A DNA stretch of 64,000 nt, taken from the NCBI RefSeq assembly GCF_046736345.1, contig NZ_CP157210.1, forward strand, positions 2,542,001 to 2,606,000, in the 5' to 3' direction. The notes below the pieces were generated by a model. It made no database searches and had not been told where the DNA came from. It was given only the letters and a program-made list of their open reading frames with translations. Origin of the DNA: Hyphococcus formosus (GTDB lineage: Bacteria; Pseudomonadota; Alphaproteobacteria; Caulobacterales; Parvularculaceae). The position numbers were made by a program, and so were the translations under genes. This document shows, one piece after another, positions 1-9,201 of the stretch (its first letter is position 1; each line of letters starts with the position of its first letter).

Positions 1-1278
1 GACCGGATATAGCTTGTCGTCCGATCCGATTATGCCGCGAATACGCAATTCTTTTTCGTCGCGAACAATCGTTATCGTATTATCGACCTCATGGGAATAA
101 TAATCCCCTACAAAGCTTAGTTGTTCAGTTGCAGAAAGCGCATAGGGTGCCAACGCATCGTCACGCTTTGAGGCGGCTTCGTCTTTTGGGCCGATATTTT
201 CAGCCAAAACAATATCAGCAATTGCAGTCGCATAGGCGCTGGGTTTGGCTTTTGAAGAATTGCACAAAAGAGCAATCGTCAATTTCTCGTCTGGAAAACG
301 CTGCAGGGTCGATCGATACCCGGCCAGTGATCCATTATGATGTACACGGCTTATACCGCGATAGGGCGTAAGCTTTAGAGCGACGCCATATTCCGTTTCT
401 TCACCGGAATTCAAAACCGCCGATTGCTGCATCTCGTCAATTAGCGATGCGCCGCCGCCAAGCTTGTTGTCGTAAAAATTCCGGTCCCACTTAATGAGAT
501 CAACCACCGTCGAATACATACCGCCCGATCCAACAACATCGAGCGTTGAATCACTAAGGAGATAGTCGCCACCGGATCGCGGCGCATAACCATGGGCCTT
601 ACGCTTTACCAGCCGGCGATGATCATGCTGAAACCGGCTATCCGCCATATCTAATGGTTCAAAAATACGCCCTTGCGCAAAAGCATCGAGGTTATCGCCG
701 TAAACCGCATTGACGATTTGTGAGATCAGGAAATAGGCCGAATTGCTATAGGCATATTGCGTGCCCGGTTCGAAATTAAGCCCCTCTTGCTGCGCAAGAA
801 TTTCCATGATGGCCGGCTCAGTGATGACGTAATTTGCGGGCTTACCGGCAAGATAGAAAAGCCAGAAAAAATCTCGCAGGCCACTGGTATGATGAAGGGT
901 CTGGCGAACGGTAATCCGATCCGCATAATCCGGCAGCGCGGGCAGATATGTGCGCACCGGCTCGTCGAGATCAATACGCCCGTCATGATCGAGCAACATG
1001 GCTGTCATACCGACAAATTGTTTCGACACCGACCCGGCATAAAACACCGTATCCGGCCGAATAGGCACATCCTGTTCGAGGTCGGCCATGCCATAGCCGT
1101 CAAGATGGATCAACGCACCCTGTTGATCGACGGCGACAGCGCAGCCGGGTGTTGTTTCATTATATTGCGAAAAAATTTCGTCGATTTGATCAGAATAAAT
1201 ACCGCGAATGTTTTCTTGTGCATATGCCGGAAACGCAACGACATATGCACAAAGGCTAACGGCAATTTTTTTAATCAT
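1..1278 (-). CDS. Serine hydrolase, beta-lactamase family (C-terminus beyond window edge)
   Basis: Reading leftward from ATG 1278, the protein opens with a signal peptide (MIKKIAVSLCAYVVAFPAYA). It contains the class C beta-lactamase/PBP4-type motifs: the catalytic SVSK tetrad (around residue 85), the tyrosine motif YSN (around residue 175) and an HNG motif near residue 320 in place of KTG. This is the PF00144 family of periplasmic serine hydrolases, which includes esterases, D-aminopeptidases and carboxypeptidase-like enzymes. The substrate cannot be told from sequence. At least 426 codons are present and the reading frame is still open at base 1. The gene starts 7 bp after the amn stop codon, so the two are probably co-transcribed. 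Confidence 0.85.
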   Translation of the reverse strand, partial: MIKKIAVSLCAYVVAFPAYAQENIRGIYSDQIDEIFSQYNETTPGCAVAVDQQGALIHLDGYGMADLEQDVPIRPDTVFYAGSVSKQFVGMTAMLLDHDGRIDLDEPVRTYLPALPDYADRITVRQTLHHTSGLRDFFWLFYLAGKPANYVITEPAIMEILAQQEGLNFEPGTQYAYSNSAYFLISQIVNAVYGDNLDAFAQGRIFEPLDMADSRFQHDHRRLVKRKAHGYAPRSGGDYLLSDSTLDVVGSGGMYSTVVDLIKWDRNFYDNKLGGGASLIDEMQQSAVLNSGEETEYGVALKLTPYRGISRVHHNGSLAGYRSTLQRFPDEKLTIALLCNSSKAKPSAYATAIADIVLAENIGPKDEAASKRDDALAPYALSATEQLSFVGDYYSHEVDNTITIVRDEKELRIRGIIGSDDKLYPV

Positions 1279-1285
1279 CAGTACC

Positions 1286-2764
1286 CTATCGGAAGAACGG
1301 CTCATCAAAACTACGCAGCTTGCGTGAGTGCAATGTGCCTGCCTGTTCTTCCTGTCGCAAGACCTCAATTGCGCGAACGCCGATTTCGAGGTGCTGACTT
1401 ACGCTTTCCTGATAAAATGCATCGGCCATGCCCGGTAATTTAACTTCACCATGAAGCGGCCGGTCAGAAACGCATAAAAGCGTTCCATACGGAACACGGT
1501 ACCGATAGCCATTCGCCGCGATGGTTGCGGATTCCATATCAATGGCGATGGCCCGCGCCTGATTAAGCCGAACCGCATTGCGTTCAAAGCGCAGCTCCCA
1601 GTTGCGGTCGCTGGTGGTCACAACGGTGCCGGTTCTAAGGTGCTCTTTTAATTTGCGCCCGACATTACCCGATATTTCCTGAACGGCGCGGGTCAGCGCC
1701 AATTGGACCTCTGCCAGCGTTGGCAGCGGCACTGATGGCGGCAGCACATCATCAAGGACGTTGTCTTCGCGCAGATAAGCGTGCGCCAGAACATAGTCAC
1801 CAAGACGTTGGGACCGCCGCAAGCCGCCGCAATGGCCGATCATCAACCAAACCTGTGGGCGCAATACCGCCAGGTGATCGGTTATGTTTTTCGCATTTGA
1901 CGGACCAACACCGATATTCACAAGGGTTATACCCTTATGTCCATTCTGAACCATGTGATAGGCGGGCATTTGCGGCAAGCGCGGCACCGGCCCTTCTTTA
2001 GGTTTAACGTCTTTTGTCGTGATCCGCTCACCGGGTTCAATCAATGCATCCGCACGGCCTGCTTCGATCTCACCTTTTGCATATTCGACAAATTCATCCA
2101 CATAGCGCTGATAGTTCGTGAACAGAATATAGTCCTGAAAATGTTCAGGCCGTGTTGCCGTGTAATGTTGAATCCGGTGCAACGAATAATCAATTCGCTC
2201 TGCCGTAAACAAAGACAACGGCATTGCGCCATGGCGTTTCAGAATAAATTCGCCGTCAACAATATCATCATTCGTTGCAACCAAGTTCGGCGTATGGAAA
2301 TGGTGCTGCAATTTCCGGCGCTTGTCTGGCGTTAAAAGCGCCGTTGCTTTTTCCAGTGCAAAGGTCAGCGGAATTGGCGTGCGGGATTTGCCTACATAAA
2401 TTTTCGCCGCATAGCGTTCAATCGTGCGCGTAATCTGGGCTTTGAGATAATCCGCGAACAAGGCCGGTTGGGTAATGGTTGCGCCATGGACGCTATTTGA
2501 GGAGATCTGTCCGAGCGCCAGTTTCGATGTCTGGGGCGCAGATTCCGCAGGCACCACCGCACATAAATAGGGGTAGAAACCGCCCGTATCCCGGTCGGAA
2601 CTTGGCTCCAAATTGTCATCATCGGCCAGATACCGGTCAAACCGGTCGGCAATCAACTTGTGGGCTTCGTCATAAAGCGCGATCAAACGGTCGACCGCTT
2701 CTTGAGGCGTTTTACAAGCGACGAGGTCGGTAGCGGGTACGTCAAAATCCACGGTCGATGCCAT
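1286..2764 (-). CDS. amn: AMP nucleosidase
   Basis: A 492-residue protein matching AMP nucleosidase, which splits AMP into adenine and ribose 5-phosphate in purine salvage and adenylate balance. The N-terminal third is the Amn-specific domain (DRYLADDD..GGFYPYLCA). The C-terminal half is a nucleoside phosphorylase fold with recognisable stretches VNIGVGPSNAKNITDHLAVL, MIGHCGGLR and the purine/ribose-binding AIDMESATIAANGYRYRVPY. Length is normal for the family. ATG 2764 is preceded on the coding strand by AGGTG about 5 nt upstream. The serine hydrolase follows directly. Confidence 0.95.
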   Translation of the reverse strand: MASTVDFDVPATDLVACKTPQEAVDRLIALYDEAHKLIADRFDRYLADDDNLEPSSDRDTGGFYPYLCAVVPAESAPQTSKLALGQISSNSVHGATITQPALFADYLKAQITRTIERYAAKIYVGKSRTPIPLTFALEKATALLTPDKRRKLQHHFHTPNLVATNDDIVDGEFILKRHGAMPLSLFTAERIDYSLHRIQHYTATRPEHFQDYILFTNYQRYVDEFVEYAKGEIEAGRADALIEPGERITTKDVKPKEGPVPRLPQMPAYHMVQNGHKGITLVNIGVGPSNAKNITDHLAVLRPQVWLMIGHCGGLRRSQRLGDYVLAHAYLREDNVLDDVLPPSVPLPTLAEVQLALTRAVQEISGNVGRKLKEHLRTGTVVTTSDRNWELRFERNAVRLNQARAIAIDMESATIAANGYRYRVPYGTLLCVSDRPLHGEVKLPGMADAFYQESVSQHLEIGVRAIEVLRQEEQAGTLHSRKLRSFDEPFFR

Positions 2765-2851
2765 GCCAATTCACCTCCAAAAAATAAAAAAGTCCCGTCC
2801 TTTACACCTCTTGGCGCAATTTTTCCAGTTTTTTACGAAAAACGCCGCGTT

Positions 2852-3052
2852 TTACCGCGCTTCTTCGTCCGAAAGCGGGCGCGCTTCGTCCACCAGCATG
2901 ATCGGAATACCGTCGCGGATCGGGTAAGCCAGACGGGCTTTCTTACTTACCAATTCATTTTTCTCGCGGTCGTAAACCAATGTCGCCTTGGTTTGTGGGC
3001 AGACAAGTTCAGCCAGCAATTTAGGGTCGATGCTCGCATGGTCGTTGGTCAT
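2852..3052 (-). CDS. Trm112 family protein
   Basis: A 66-residue protein of the Trm112 family. It has the characteristic core LLAELVCPQTKATLVYD and the later segment LAYPIRDGIPIMLVDEAR. Trm112 proteins are small activating partners of methyltransferases. In many bacterial members, including this one, only one Cys of the ancestral zinc site remains (CP), so zinc binding is doubtful. It sits 11 bp downstream of the LON-domain gene on the same strand. The run thioredoxin-TPR, LON and Trm112 reads as one leftward operon. Confidence 0.85.
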   Translation of the reverse strand: MTNDHASIDPKLLAELVCPQTKATLVYDREKNELVSKKARLAYPIRDGIPIMLVDEARPLSDEEAR

Positions 3053-3063
3053 ATCAGGTCACC

Positions 3064-3699
3064 TTATTGCAGCGGGGTTTCTTCATCCTCGCCGCCGGGA
3101 AAAGCCAACAGCGCCTTCAGGCATTGCGCTTGCTCCGCGAGGGTTTCAGCTTCGAGCAAGGCCTGTTTTTCGTTCGATGCAAACGGACACCCCATGGCAA
3201 GGGAAACCACCAGCGCCTCGGTCGGCGCGGACGTCGCCTTCTCCCATTCGACCGCCATATTCTCCGCATCAAGATAAAGCTTCAATGCTTCGAGTAAATC
3301 ATCACGATCAATGTCGTCGACACTGTTGTCACGCAAAACATCGATTTCATATGCGGCCCAGTCGGGACGCGCGAGCCGATAGGGCGTATCCGACACAAGC
3401 TCTTCGGCAAGTTTAAATCGGCGCGTGCCTGTCAGATTGATAATATAGCGGCCGTCTTCGGTTTCATTGAAGGACGTGATCCGACCAGCACAACCGACAT
3501 CATATAGCTCGGGCCGCGAGGCATCCGTGCCTTCGCGCGGCTGGATCATGCCGATAAGCCGTGAGCCCGCAAGCGCGTCATCGACCATCCGCAAATATCG
3601 TGGCTCAAAGATATTCAACGGCAACTGCCCGCCGGGCAACAACATTGCCCCATCAAGTGGGAACAACGGTAAAATTTGCGGTGTCGGCTCTAGCCTCAT
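3064..3699 (-). CDS. LON peptidase substrate-binding domain protein
   Basis: A 211-residue stand-alone version of the Lon protease N-terminal domain (PF02190). The opening LPLFPLDGAMLLPGGQLPL then NIFEPRYLRMVDDAL is the family signature, followed by IGMIQPREG and the beta-rich VGCAGRITSFNE segment. There is no ATPase or protease domain, so it cannot be Lon itself. Such proteins are presumed substrate or partner binders of unknown role. It lies between the thioredoxin-TPR and Trm112 genes with gaps of 15 bp or less. Confidence 0.9.
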   Translation of the reverse strand: MRLEPTPQILPLFPLDGAMLLPGGQLPLNIFEPRYLRMVDDALAGSRLIGMIQPREGTDASRPELYDVGCAGRITSFNETEDGRYIINLTGTRRFKLAEELVSDTPYRLARPDWAAYEIDVLRDNSVDDIDRDDLLEALKLYLDAENMAVEWEKATSAPTEALVVSLAMGCPFASNEKQALLEAETLAEQAQCLKALLAFPGGEDEETPLQ

Positions 3700-3714
3700 G
3701 GGCGCAGACGCCTC

Positions 3715-4644
3715 CTATGAAAACAGGATCGATGACAAACGGCGTCGCCCTGCGGCGGTTGCCGGATGGGTGTGACCAAGCGCTTCGAAAACCGTCAAGA
3801 GTTTCTTGCGCGCCGCCTCGTCATTCCATGTGCGGTCACGTTCAATAATATCAAGCAAGGTATCGATTGCCGGCTCCATGGCACCGGCACCAAGAAAACC
3901 GCCCGCCAGCGCAAACTGCGCATCAAGATCGGCAGGGTTCGCCTCGACCTTTGCTTTCAGCGTATCGAGGTCTTCACCACCCTGATGCCCTTCGGCAATT
4001 GACAATGCCGCTTTTACACCATCGAGCGCAGGGTCGTTCTTTTTCGCCTCGGGTACCATCGCAATGGTCTGGCGCGCCTGTTCTGCATTCCCCAGCGCGA
4101 GGTAACACCGGGCAAGCCCGGCGAGCGCATCAACGTTCTCGTTGTCCTGCTGCGCCGCATGAGCAAAATATTGAGCCGCAGTGGTCGGATCGCCATTGTC
4201 GTAGGCCTCTTGCCCGATGGCGACGTAATCTTCTTCCGGGCCATTCGCACCGGGCGCGCCAGCGGCCGCTTGCACAAGCCGTTCGATGAATTGTTTGATT
4301 TCGCTTTCCGGGATCGCGCCCTGAAAGCCATCGACGGGCCGGCCTTGGAAAAAGCCATAAACGGTTGGCACCGATTGAATACGCATCTGAGACGCAAGCA
4401 TCTGGTTTTTATCAATGTCGATTTTGACCATCTGCACCTTGCCATTGGTCGCCAAAACGGCGCGCTCTAGCATCGGGCCCAGTGTCTTACAGGGGCCACA
4501 CCATTCGGCCCAAAAATCGACAATCACTGGCACTGTCATCGACGCCGCAAGAACTTCCTGCTCGAAAGTCTCAATCGTCACGTCTTTGATTGCGCTGCCG
4601 CCACCATTCGCGGGCGCGCCGCCCATCCCCAAAATCTCGCTCAT
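3715..4644 (-). CDS. Thioredoxin-TPR co-chaperone (YbbN/CnoX-like)
   Basis: A 309-residue protein with a thioredoxin domain (about residues 20-125; VPVIVDFWAEWCGPCKTLGP) carrying an intact WCGPC active site. A tetratricopeptide-type C-terminal half follows (AQYFAHAAQQDNENVDALAGLARCYLALGNAEQA and further helices). This is the YbbN/CnoX architecture, cytosolic holdases that pass clients to chaperones. E. coli CnoX lacks the CXXC pair, whereas this one keeps it, as in Caulobacter, so thiol-disulfide activity is expected. ATG 4644 is chosen because the thioredoxin fold begins soon after; an in-frame start at 4698 would add 18 unconserved residues. Confidence 0.9.
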   Translation of the reverse strand: MSEILGMGGAPANGGGSAIKDVTIETFEQEVLAASMTVPVIVDFWAEWCGPCKTLGPMLERAVLATNGKVQMVKIDIDKNQMLASQMRIQSVPTVYGFFQGRPVDGFQGAIPESEIKQFIERLVQAAAGAPGANGPEEDYVAIGQEAYDNGDPTTAAQYFAHAAQQDNENVDALAGLARCYLALGNAEQARQTIAMVPEAKKNDPALDGVKAALSIAEGHQGGEDLDTLKAKVEANPADLDAQFALAGGFLGAGAMEPAIDTLLDIIERDRTWNDEAARKKLLTVFEALGHTHPATAAGRRRLSSILFS

Positions 4645-4734
4645 GCCAATTCTCCGTTTCTTACCCCAATAAATGAGGGCCCGGGGCCCGAAACGCAACC
4701 GCTCGCGCCCGAGAGAAATACGATATTCGGGCGC

Positions 4735-5304
4735 TTAAACGCCGCTGTCGGTTTGTGGGTTCGCTAAATCGAGGATTTCCGGCTCAAAACCGCAGGCTTT
4801 GACGAAATTCACGAGATTCTCGGCACTTATCGCCGTCGAGGCGTTATTTTCTAACGGATGGAACCAGACCGGATCGGCCGCCAAGAGCGCGCGGTCAAGA
4901 ACCACCCGCGCCAGGGCTTTGGCGCTTTCATTGATGAGCGTGAACGGCGTGACCGCACCGGGGATCACGCCCAATGTTTCGGTCATCAAATCAGGCTTTC
5001 CAAAAGAGAGCCTTCCTTTTGCGCCAAGTCGTTTGCCGAGGCCCACCAGGTCGACCCGGGTATCCGACAGCGCAACCGCAAGAAAAAGCGACCCGCGCTT
5101 GTCTTTGACGAAAAGATTCTTGGAATGTCCGCCCGGCCATTGCTGTTTCAGTTCCCGGCCCTCTTCTACGGTGAAAATTGGCGGATGCTCGACCGTCCGA
5201 TGCGCAATGCCGAGATTATCCAGAAAATCAAAGAGATCCTTCCGTGTCGCGGCTCCCGCGGGGAGCGATTGGGCCACTTTTTCACTGTCATTTGCTACCG
5301 CCAT
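4735..5304 (-). CDS. Prolyl-tRNA deacylase/editing protein (ProX/YbaK family)
   Basis: A 189-residue YbaK/ProX domain protein of the aminoacyl-tRNA editing type. It has HPPIFTVEEGRELKQQWPGGHSKNLFVKDKRG, the conserved lysine-containing substrate pocket, and GVIPGAVTPFTLIN, typical of free-standing enzymes that hydrolyse mischarged Ala- or Cys-tRNA(Pro). The ATG at 5304 is preceded by AGAAGGA at good spacing; an alternative ATG at 5319 lacks this. The exact misacylated substrate cannot be decided from sequence alone. Confidence 0.88.
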   Translation of the reverse strand: MAVANDSEKVAQSLPAGAATRKDLFDFLDNLGIAHRTVEHPPIFTVEEGRELKQQWPGGHSKNLFVKDKRGSLFLAVALSDTRVDLVGLGKRLGAKGRLSFGKPDLMTETLGVIPGAVTPFTLINESAKALARVVLDRALLAADPVWFHPLENNASTAISAENLVNFVKACGFEPEILDLANPQTDSGV

Positions 5305-5428
5305 GAGGGTCCTTCTCATAATTTTTTCCAAGAATGCAAAGAAGCGAATGTTTCCGCTTGCAAAGCCCCGTTCCCTCGTGCATATAGCGGCCCCTGTCGA
5401 CCATCAAGTTGGCAGAATACGTCAGTGA

Positions 5429-5503
5429 GCGGGCGTAGCTCAGGGGTAGAGCGAAACCTTGCCAAGGTTTAGGTCGTGCGTTCGAATCGCATCGCCCGCT
5501 CCA
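5429..5503 (+). tRNA. tRNA-Gly (anticodon GCC)
   Basis: A complete cloverleaf is visible. The acceptor arm GCGGGCG pairs with CGCCCGC, the D arm is GCTCAGGGGTAGAGC, and the anticodon stem AAACC/GGTTT encloses loop TTGCCAA with anticodon GCC. The T arm is GTGCG-TTCGAAT-CGCAT, followed by discriminator T and encoded CCA. A short variable loop (AGGTC) marks class I. It reads rightward between two leftward genes. Confidence 0.97.
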
Positions 5504-5698
5504 GTTTTCCAACTTTACCCAATTTTCAAAATTCACCGAAAAGCGCGCTACCAAATTAGGTGGCTTAAGGCCGCTCAATCGCGACGGGCCTTTTCTGTGA
5601 CCGCCGCGAGCGCGCAATTACCCCCTCTGCAGCCATCCACCATAGCGTGATCGATTGGCATGCCTCGGAGCCACAGGTTTTGATCGGGGTTTTTATCC

Positions 5699-6592
5699 CT
5701 ATTCCAGCACCGGCAGTTCAAAATGAACAACGCTCCGGCGGGGGCGACTAATGCCCCAGACCTGCCGCGGGTTTTTATGATCAAAGGCAAATGCCTGCCC
5801 TTCGGTCGGCACGGTAATTGTCGCCACATGATCAAGCACCGGACCCATTTTCGGAAATTCCATCACATACATTTCTGTGCGGTCATGGCCCAAAAGATAG
5901 AGGCGGCCATCATCACCGATGGCCCCGCCTGATGCGGCTTGGGGTGCCATCCGATCAAGGATGGTTTTTGGCAGTGCATATCCGCCGGTGCGCCGCCATT
6001 CTTTGTCATAAGTCACAACCGATGCGTAGCTATGATCTTTGAAGGGCAGACCTGTTTCGTCGTCATAATGGGCAAAGCCGGCGATCCATCCATCCTTATA
6101 ATGATCAAACCAGACCAAGGACCCCTCATCCATCACGCCAAAGCTTTTGCTTTCGAGATGTGTCATGGTTTTGGTGTCGAAGATTTCTATTGAACTCGCC
6201 ATCGGCAATTGCGGATGGTTTGAGTTTGCACAAAATAACTTAGCACCTTCGACATAGCAGCTATTGAGGTGACGGATCGGCCCACCGCGCGTACCGACCC
6301 AGCGGCTGACAAGCTCACCATTATCACGCCGATATTTGCCGATCACATAATTGACGATGGCGTAGAAATATTTCTCGTCCGCCGCTGCGCCCTGGCCAGC
6401 TTCGATCGCTGGGTATTCGGCGATTGTTGTAGCGCTCAATTCTCTGACCGATGGCGGTTGATAATCTTCAATGCCGATCGCCGCCCAGGCCGCACGCCGC
6501 GCCTCGCGTTTTGAATCTTCGCTGGCCGCATGGAGCGGGGATTTTATGAGTGTACAGAGCAATAAAGCGACGATAATTTTAGACAAACGCAT
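5699..6592 (-). CDS. Secreted beta-propeller-like protein of unknown function
   Basis: A 297-residue protein with an N-terminal signal peptide (MRLSKIIVALLLCTLIKSPLHA). The mature part is rich in short beta-strand and turn segments such as YFYAIVNYVIGKYRRDNGELVSRW, DEGSLVWFDHYKDGWIAGFAHYDD and DGRLYLLGHDRTEMYVMEF. These resemble blades of WD40/YncE-like propellers. ATG 6592 has AAGGTG six bases upstream; an in-frame GTG at 6601 is less likely. I do not recognise a catalytic motif. The gene stands alone, about 120 bp from the desaturase. Confidence 0.7.
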   Translation of the reverse strand: MRLSKIIVALLLCTLIKSPLHAASEDSKREARRAAWAAIGIEDYQPPSVRELSATTIAEYPAIEAGQGAAADEKYFYAIVNYVIGKYRRDNGELVSRWVGTRGGPIRHLNSCYVEGAKLFCANSNHPQLPMASSIEIFDTKTMTHLESKSFGVMDEGSLVWFDHYKDGWIAGFAHYDDETGLPFKDHSYASVVTYDKEWRRTGGYALPKTILDRMAPQAASGGAIGDDGRLYLLGHDRTEMYVMEFPKMGPVLDHVATITVPTEGQAFAFDHKNPRQVWGISRPRRSVVHFELPVLE

Positions 6593-6710
6593 TGAAGACA
6601 CCTTTGTGAATTTAGATCTCTCATAGCGTTGCCCTCAATATGATGGGTGACGCAGCAATGTATGTTCGAAGAATTTTTTTTGACAAAAGCGCACTCAGCG
6701 CTAATCCGTT

Positions 6711-7571
6711 TTACTGTTTGATGCCGCGGATCGCCGCCTCTTTTCCCTCAAGCTCAGACCGCATCTGGCGGAAGACTTTGCCATATTCATAAAACGGAAT
6801 GCGCGGATTGAGGTGATGCACGAGGTGATAATTTTGGAAGACAAAAATCGCTGTCATCAGCGGCTGAAGACGCGGCGTTGTCAGCAACACATTACTGGCC
6901 TGATAGGCCTCTGTTTCCGTATGGGGATGATGCACCACATAGGCGAAGAAATAGGCCAGAAACGGCACGGTCAGAAGCCCCGGAATGACCCAAAGCATCA
7001 TGATTTCATAGCCATAGCCCATGCTAAAGGCCGTCGCGACAATCGCAATCGCCAATAGGCGCTGGCCATAAATCGAAATTACAGCCCGGCGGGAAAGCCC
7101 ACCGGTGCGCGCGAGACGCCAGATCTGGCGCTCATAGCCCACAAGGATCGACGCGCAGCAAATGAAAACCACAAACGGGTTTTTCCGCGCAACCCACATA
7201 TCGCCATCTTCGTCCGGATTATTCGGCGCGCGGTGATGCGCAAGATGCACCGCCTTGAAGGCGAGGAAAGGCAGGAAAAACCAAAAGCTGCCGAAATGAC
7301 CAATCGCTTCGTTCAACCACCGCAACTTTGGTGCCCCGGCGCTAATATTCCGGTGGATAGCTTCATGATTTGTATGCGCCGTAACATAGAGGAACACCGC
7401 ATTGATCAGGCACGCCACCCAGAACGGAATGACACCGCTGAGCGCCGCCCAGGCGCTTAGGGAAATACCAATCCACAAAGACGCAAAAAGACCAACCGTG
7501 GGCCAAGCGGCACCACGGGTTAACGAAGATGGTCTTGTTGGCGCAAAGCCAGTGATAGAACTTTCAGACAT
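6711..7571 (-). CDS. Membrane fatty acid desaturase / carotenoid hydroxylase-type di-iron enzyme
   Basis: A 286-residue integral membrane protein with the histidine boxes of the fatty-acid desaturase superfamily: HTNHEAIHRN (about residue 65), HLAHHRAPNNPDEDGD (about residue 110), HHPHTE (about residue 213) and YHLVHHLNPRIPFYEY (about residue 250). At least four hydrophobic spans surround them. The boxes bind a di-iron centre that uses O2 to desaturate or hydroxylate a lipid or carotenoid. The H-x3-H opening box and short length resemble CrtR/CrtW-like enzymes, but no carotenoid genes lie nearby, so the substrate is open. Confidence 0.85.
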   Translation of the reverse strand: MSESSITGFAPTRPSSLTRGAAWPTVGLFASLWIGISLSAWAALSGVIPFWVACLINAVFLYVTAHTNHEAIHRNISAGAPKLRWLNEAIGHFGSFWFFLPFLAFKAVHLAHHRAPNNPDEDGDMWVARKNPFVVFICCASILVGYERQIWRLARTGGLSRRAVISIYGQRLLAIAIVATAFSMGYGYEIMMLWVIPGLLTVPFLAYFFAYVVHHPHTETEAYQASNVLLTTPRLQPLMTAIFVFQNYHLVHHLNPRIPFYEYGKVFRQMRSELEGKEAAIRGIKQ

Positions 7572-7709
7572 GTCGTTTAGTATTCATTAATAATTTATTT
7601 TGAGCAAGTACGGTTTCGGGGTGGAAAACTTAAACAAACCGCGCTTTTAGGGCGTTATTTCGTCACATTCGCCAAGTGCTCATTAACTCTCTTGCGCTAG
7701 ACAGTGCTT

Positions 7710-9173
7710 ATGGCAACGCCGATTACGAGTTCCGATCGACCCGCTGCAAAGCGGCCCAGCCCGCTTAGCATGTTCAAAGCATCGCTCGAGCGCGACGGGC
7801 TGTCGGCAAAATCTGCCCGGTTCAATGATCCGGAAGTCGAAAAACAGTACACCCAGCATCTGGTCGAAAAGACGGTCCCGACCGAGCGAGTGCTCTGGTA
7901 TTTGGTGATCTTCACCTATTTCAGCTATGCCATTCTCGACGTCCTGACGATTTCAGAAAATCTGGATACGGTTCTGATCATTCGTGCGATTTTCGGCACG
8001 ATCATGATGTTGTTGATCCCGCTGTCTTTTATCCAGAAGGTCAAACCGCATTTTGGCGTATTGAGCGCCGCCGGGCTGTTCGTATCGGCCATTGGCGTAA
8101 TCTGGATGATTGCGATCATCCCGGCCGAGGGCGCGCCGCCCTATATTATCGGCGTCTTGATCGTCTTTATCGCATCATCTTGCATCATGCGAATACCGTT
8201 CCCGGTGGCGGCGACGGCCTATATTACGTCATCGCTGGTTTACGTTGCGGTCCTGAACCTGATCCCGAAATTCTCGCCGGTCGATATTATTTCCGGTCAT
8301 TTCTTCATGCTGAGTATCGCTTTGGTGGCGGTGATCACGAACTACACACAGGAATTGCGCTCGCGGACAATCTGGCTGCGTGATGAACAACGTAAACGTG
8401 ACAGCGAGATGATCGAACGCTTGTTGATCGAAGCCACCGCCGCCGACCAGTCGAAAATCAACTTCCTGTCAATGATGAGCCACGAATTGCGGACACCGCT
8501 TCATCAGATCATTGGCTATACCGAAGTTGTCACCAATGCCTGCAAAGCCGCGAATGATGACTCGGATAATGTTCAGCACCTGAACGAAATCCACGGCTCA
8601 GCGCATATTCTGTTGTCACGCATTCAAAAAATGCTGCGCTTTGCCGATGCAACCGCCGGTAAAATGAAATACGAGATCGGCAATACAGGCGTTGATGAGC
8701 TTATCGAAGTGTCGCTCGAACAGATGCGCTCGGGCCTTGAGAAAAAAGGCATCACCGTAACGCAGGACAATCTCGAGAAGGGCACGATCTATATCGATAT
8801 TGTCCATACCTGTTACGCGCTCAACAATCTTCTGGAAAACGCACTCAACGCGTCACCAAAAGGCAGCGTCATCGATATCAGCGGCAGCACCGATGAGGAT
8901 GGTGCCTATGAGCTGGTCATCTCCGATAATGGACAGGGCATGAGCGCCGAGCAGATCGAAACTGCCTTGAAACCGTTTACCCAAGGCGAGCAAACCTTGA
9001 GACGCTCGTCAGAAGGGCTTGGACTGGGCCTGACCCTAGCCACGCGGATCTTCCAAGACCAAAACGCATCGCTACGGCTTGAATCAGACGGCACCAACGG
9101 CACAACCGTCACCATCCGGTTTGAGCCGCCGGTCAAAGCGAAAAAGCCTGTCGCAGAAAGCATGGCCAGCTAA
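7710..9173 (+). CDS. Membrane sensor histidine kinase
   Basis: A 487-residue kinase. Residues 1-50 are cytosolic. About six hydrophobic spans follow (residues 55-215; VIFTYFSYAILDVLTI, IRAIFGTIMMLLIPL and so on) with no periplasmic domain of note. Next come a HisKA domain with the phosphoacceptor in MMSHELRTPLHQIIGYTE and a HATPase domain (NNLLENALNASPKGS N box; ISDNGQGMS G1; GLGLGLTLATRIF G2). No receiver domain or adjacent regulator gene is present, so it is an orphan kinase. Compact HKs of this type occur in alphaproteobacterial cell-cycle and stress networks, but no specific partner can be named. Confidence 0.92.
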   Translation: MATPITSSDRPAAKRPSPLSMFKASLERDGLSAKSARFNDPEVEKQYTQHLVEKTVPTERVLWYLVIFTYFSYAILDVLTISENLDTVLIIRAIFGTIMMLLIPLSFIQKVKPHFGVLSAAGLFVSAIGVIWMIAIIPAEGAPPYIIGVLIVFIASSCIMRIPFPVAATAYITSSLVYVAVLNLIPKFSPVDIISGHFFMLSIALVAVITNYTQELRSRTIWLRDEQRKRDSEMIERLLIEATAADQSKINFLSMMSHELRTPLHQIIGYTEVVTNACKAANDDSDNVQHLNEIHGSAHILLSRIQKMLRFADATAGKMKYEIGNTGVDELIEVSLEQMRSGLEKKGITVTQDNLEKGTIYIDIVHTCYALNNLLENALNASPKGSVIDISGSTDEDGAYELVISDNGQGMSAEQIETALKPFTQGEQTLRRSSEGLGLGLTLATRIFQDQNASLRLESDGTNGTTVTIRFEPPVKAKKPVAESMAS

Positions 9174-9201
9174 ATGTCTGGCCAGCTAACAGCTGCGGGC
9201 G

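Noticed and set aside
5288..5617. Leftward 109-codon frame across tRNA-Gly
   Set aside because: It overlaps the tRNA and the start of the editing-protein gene and has no family features.
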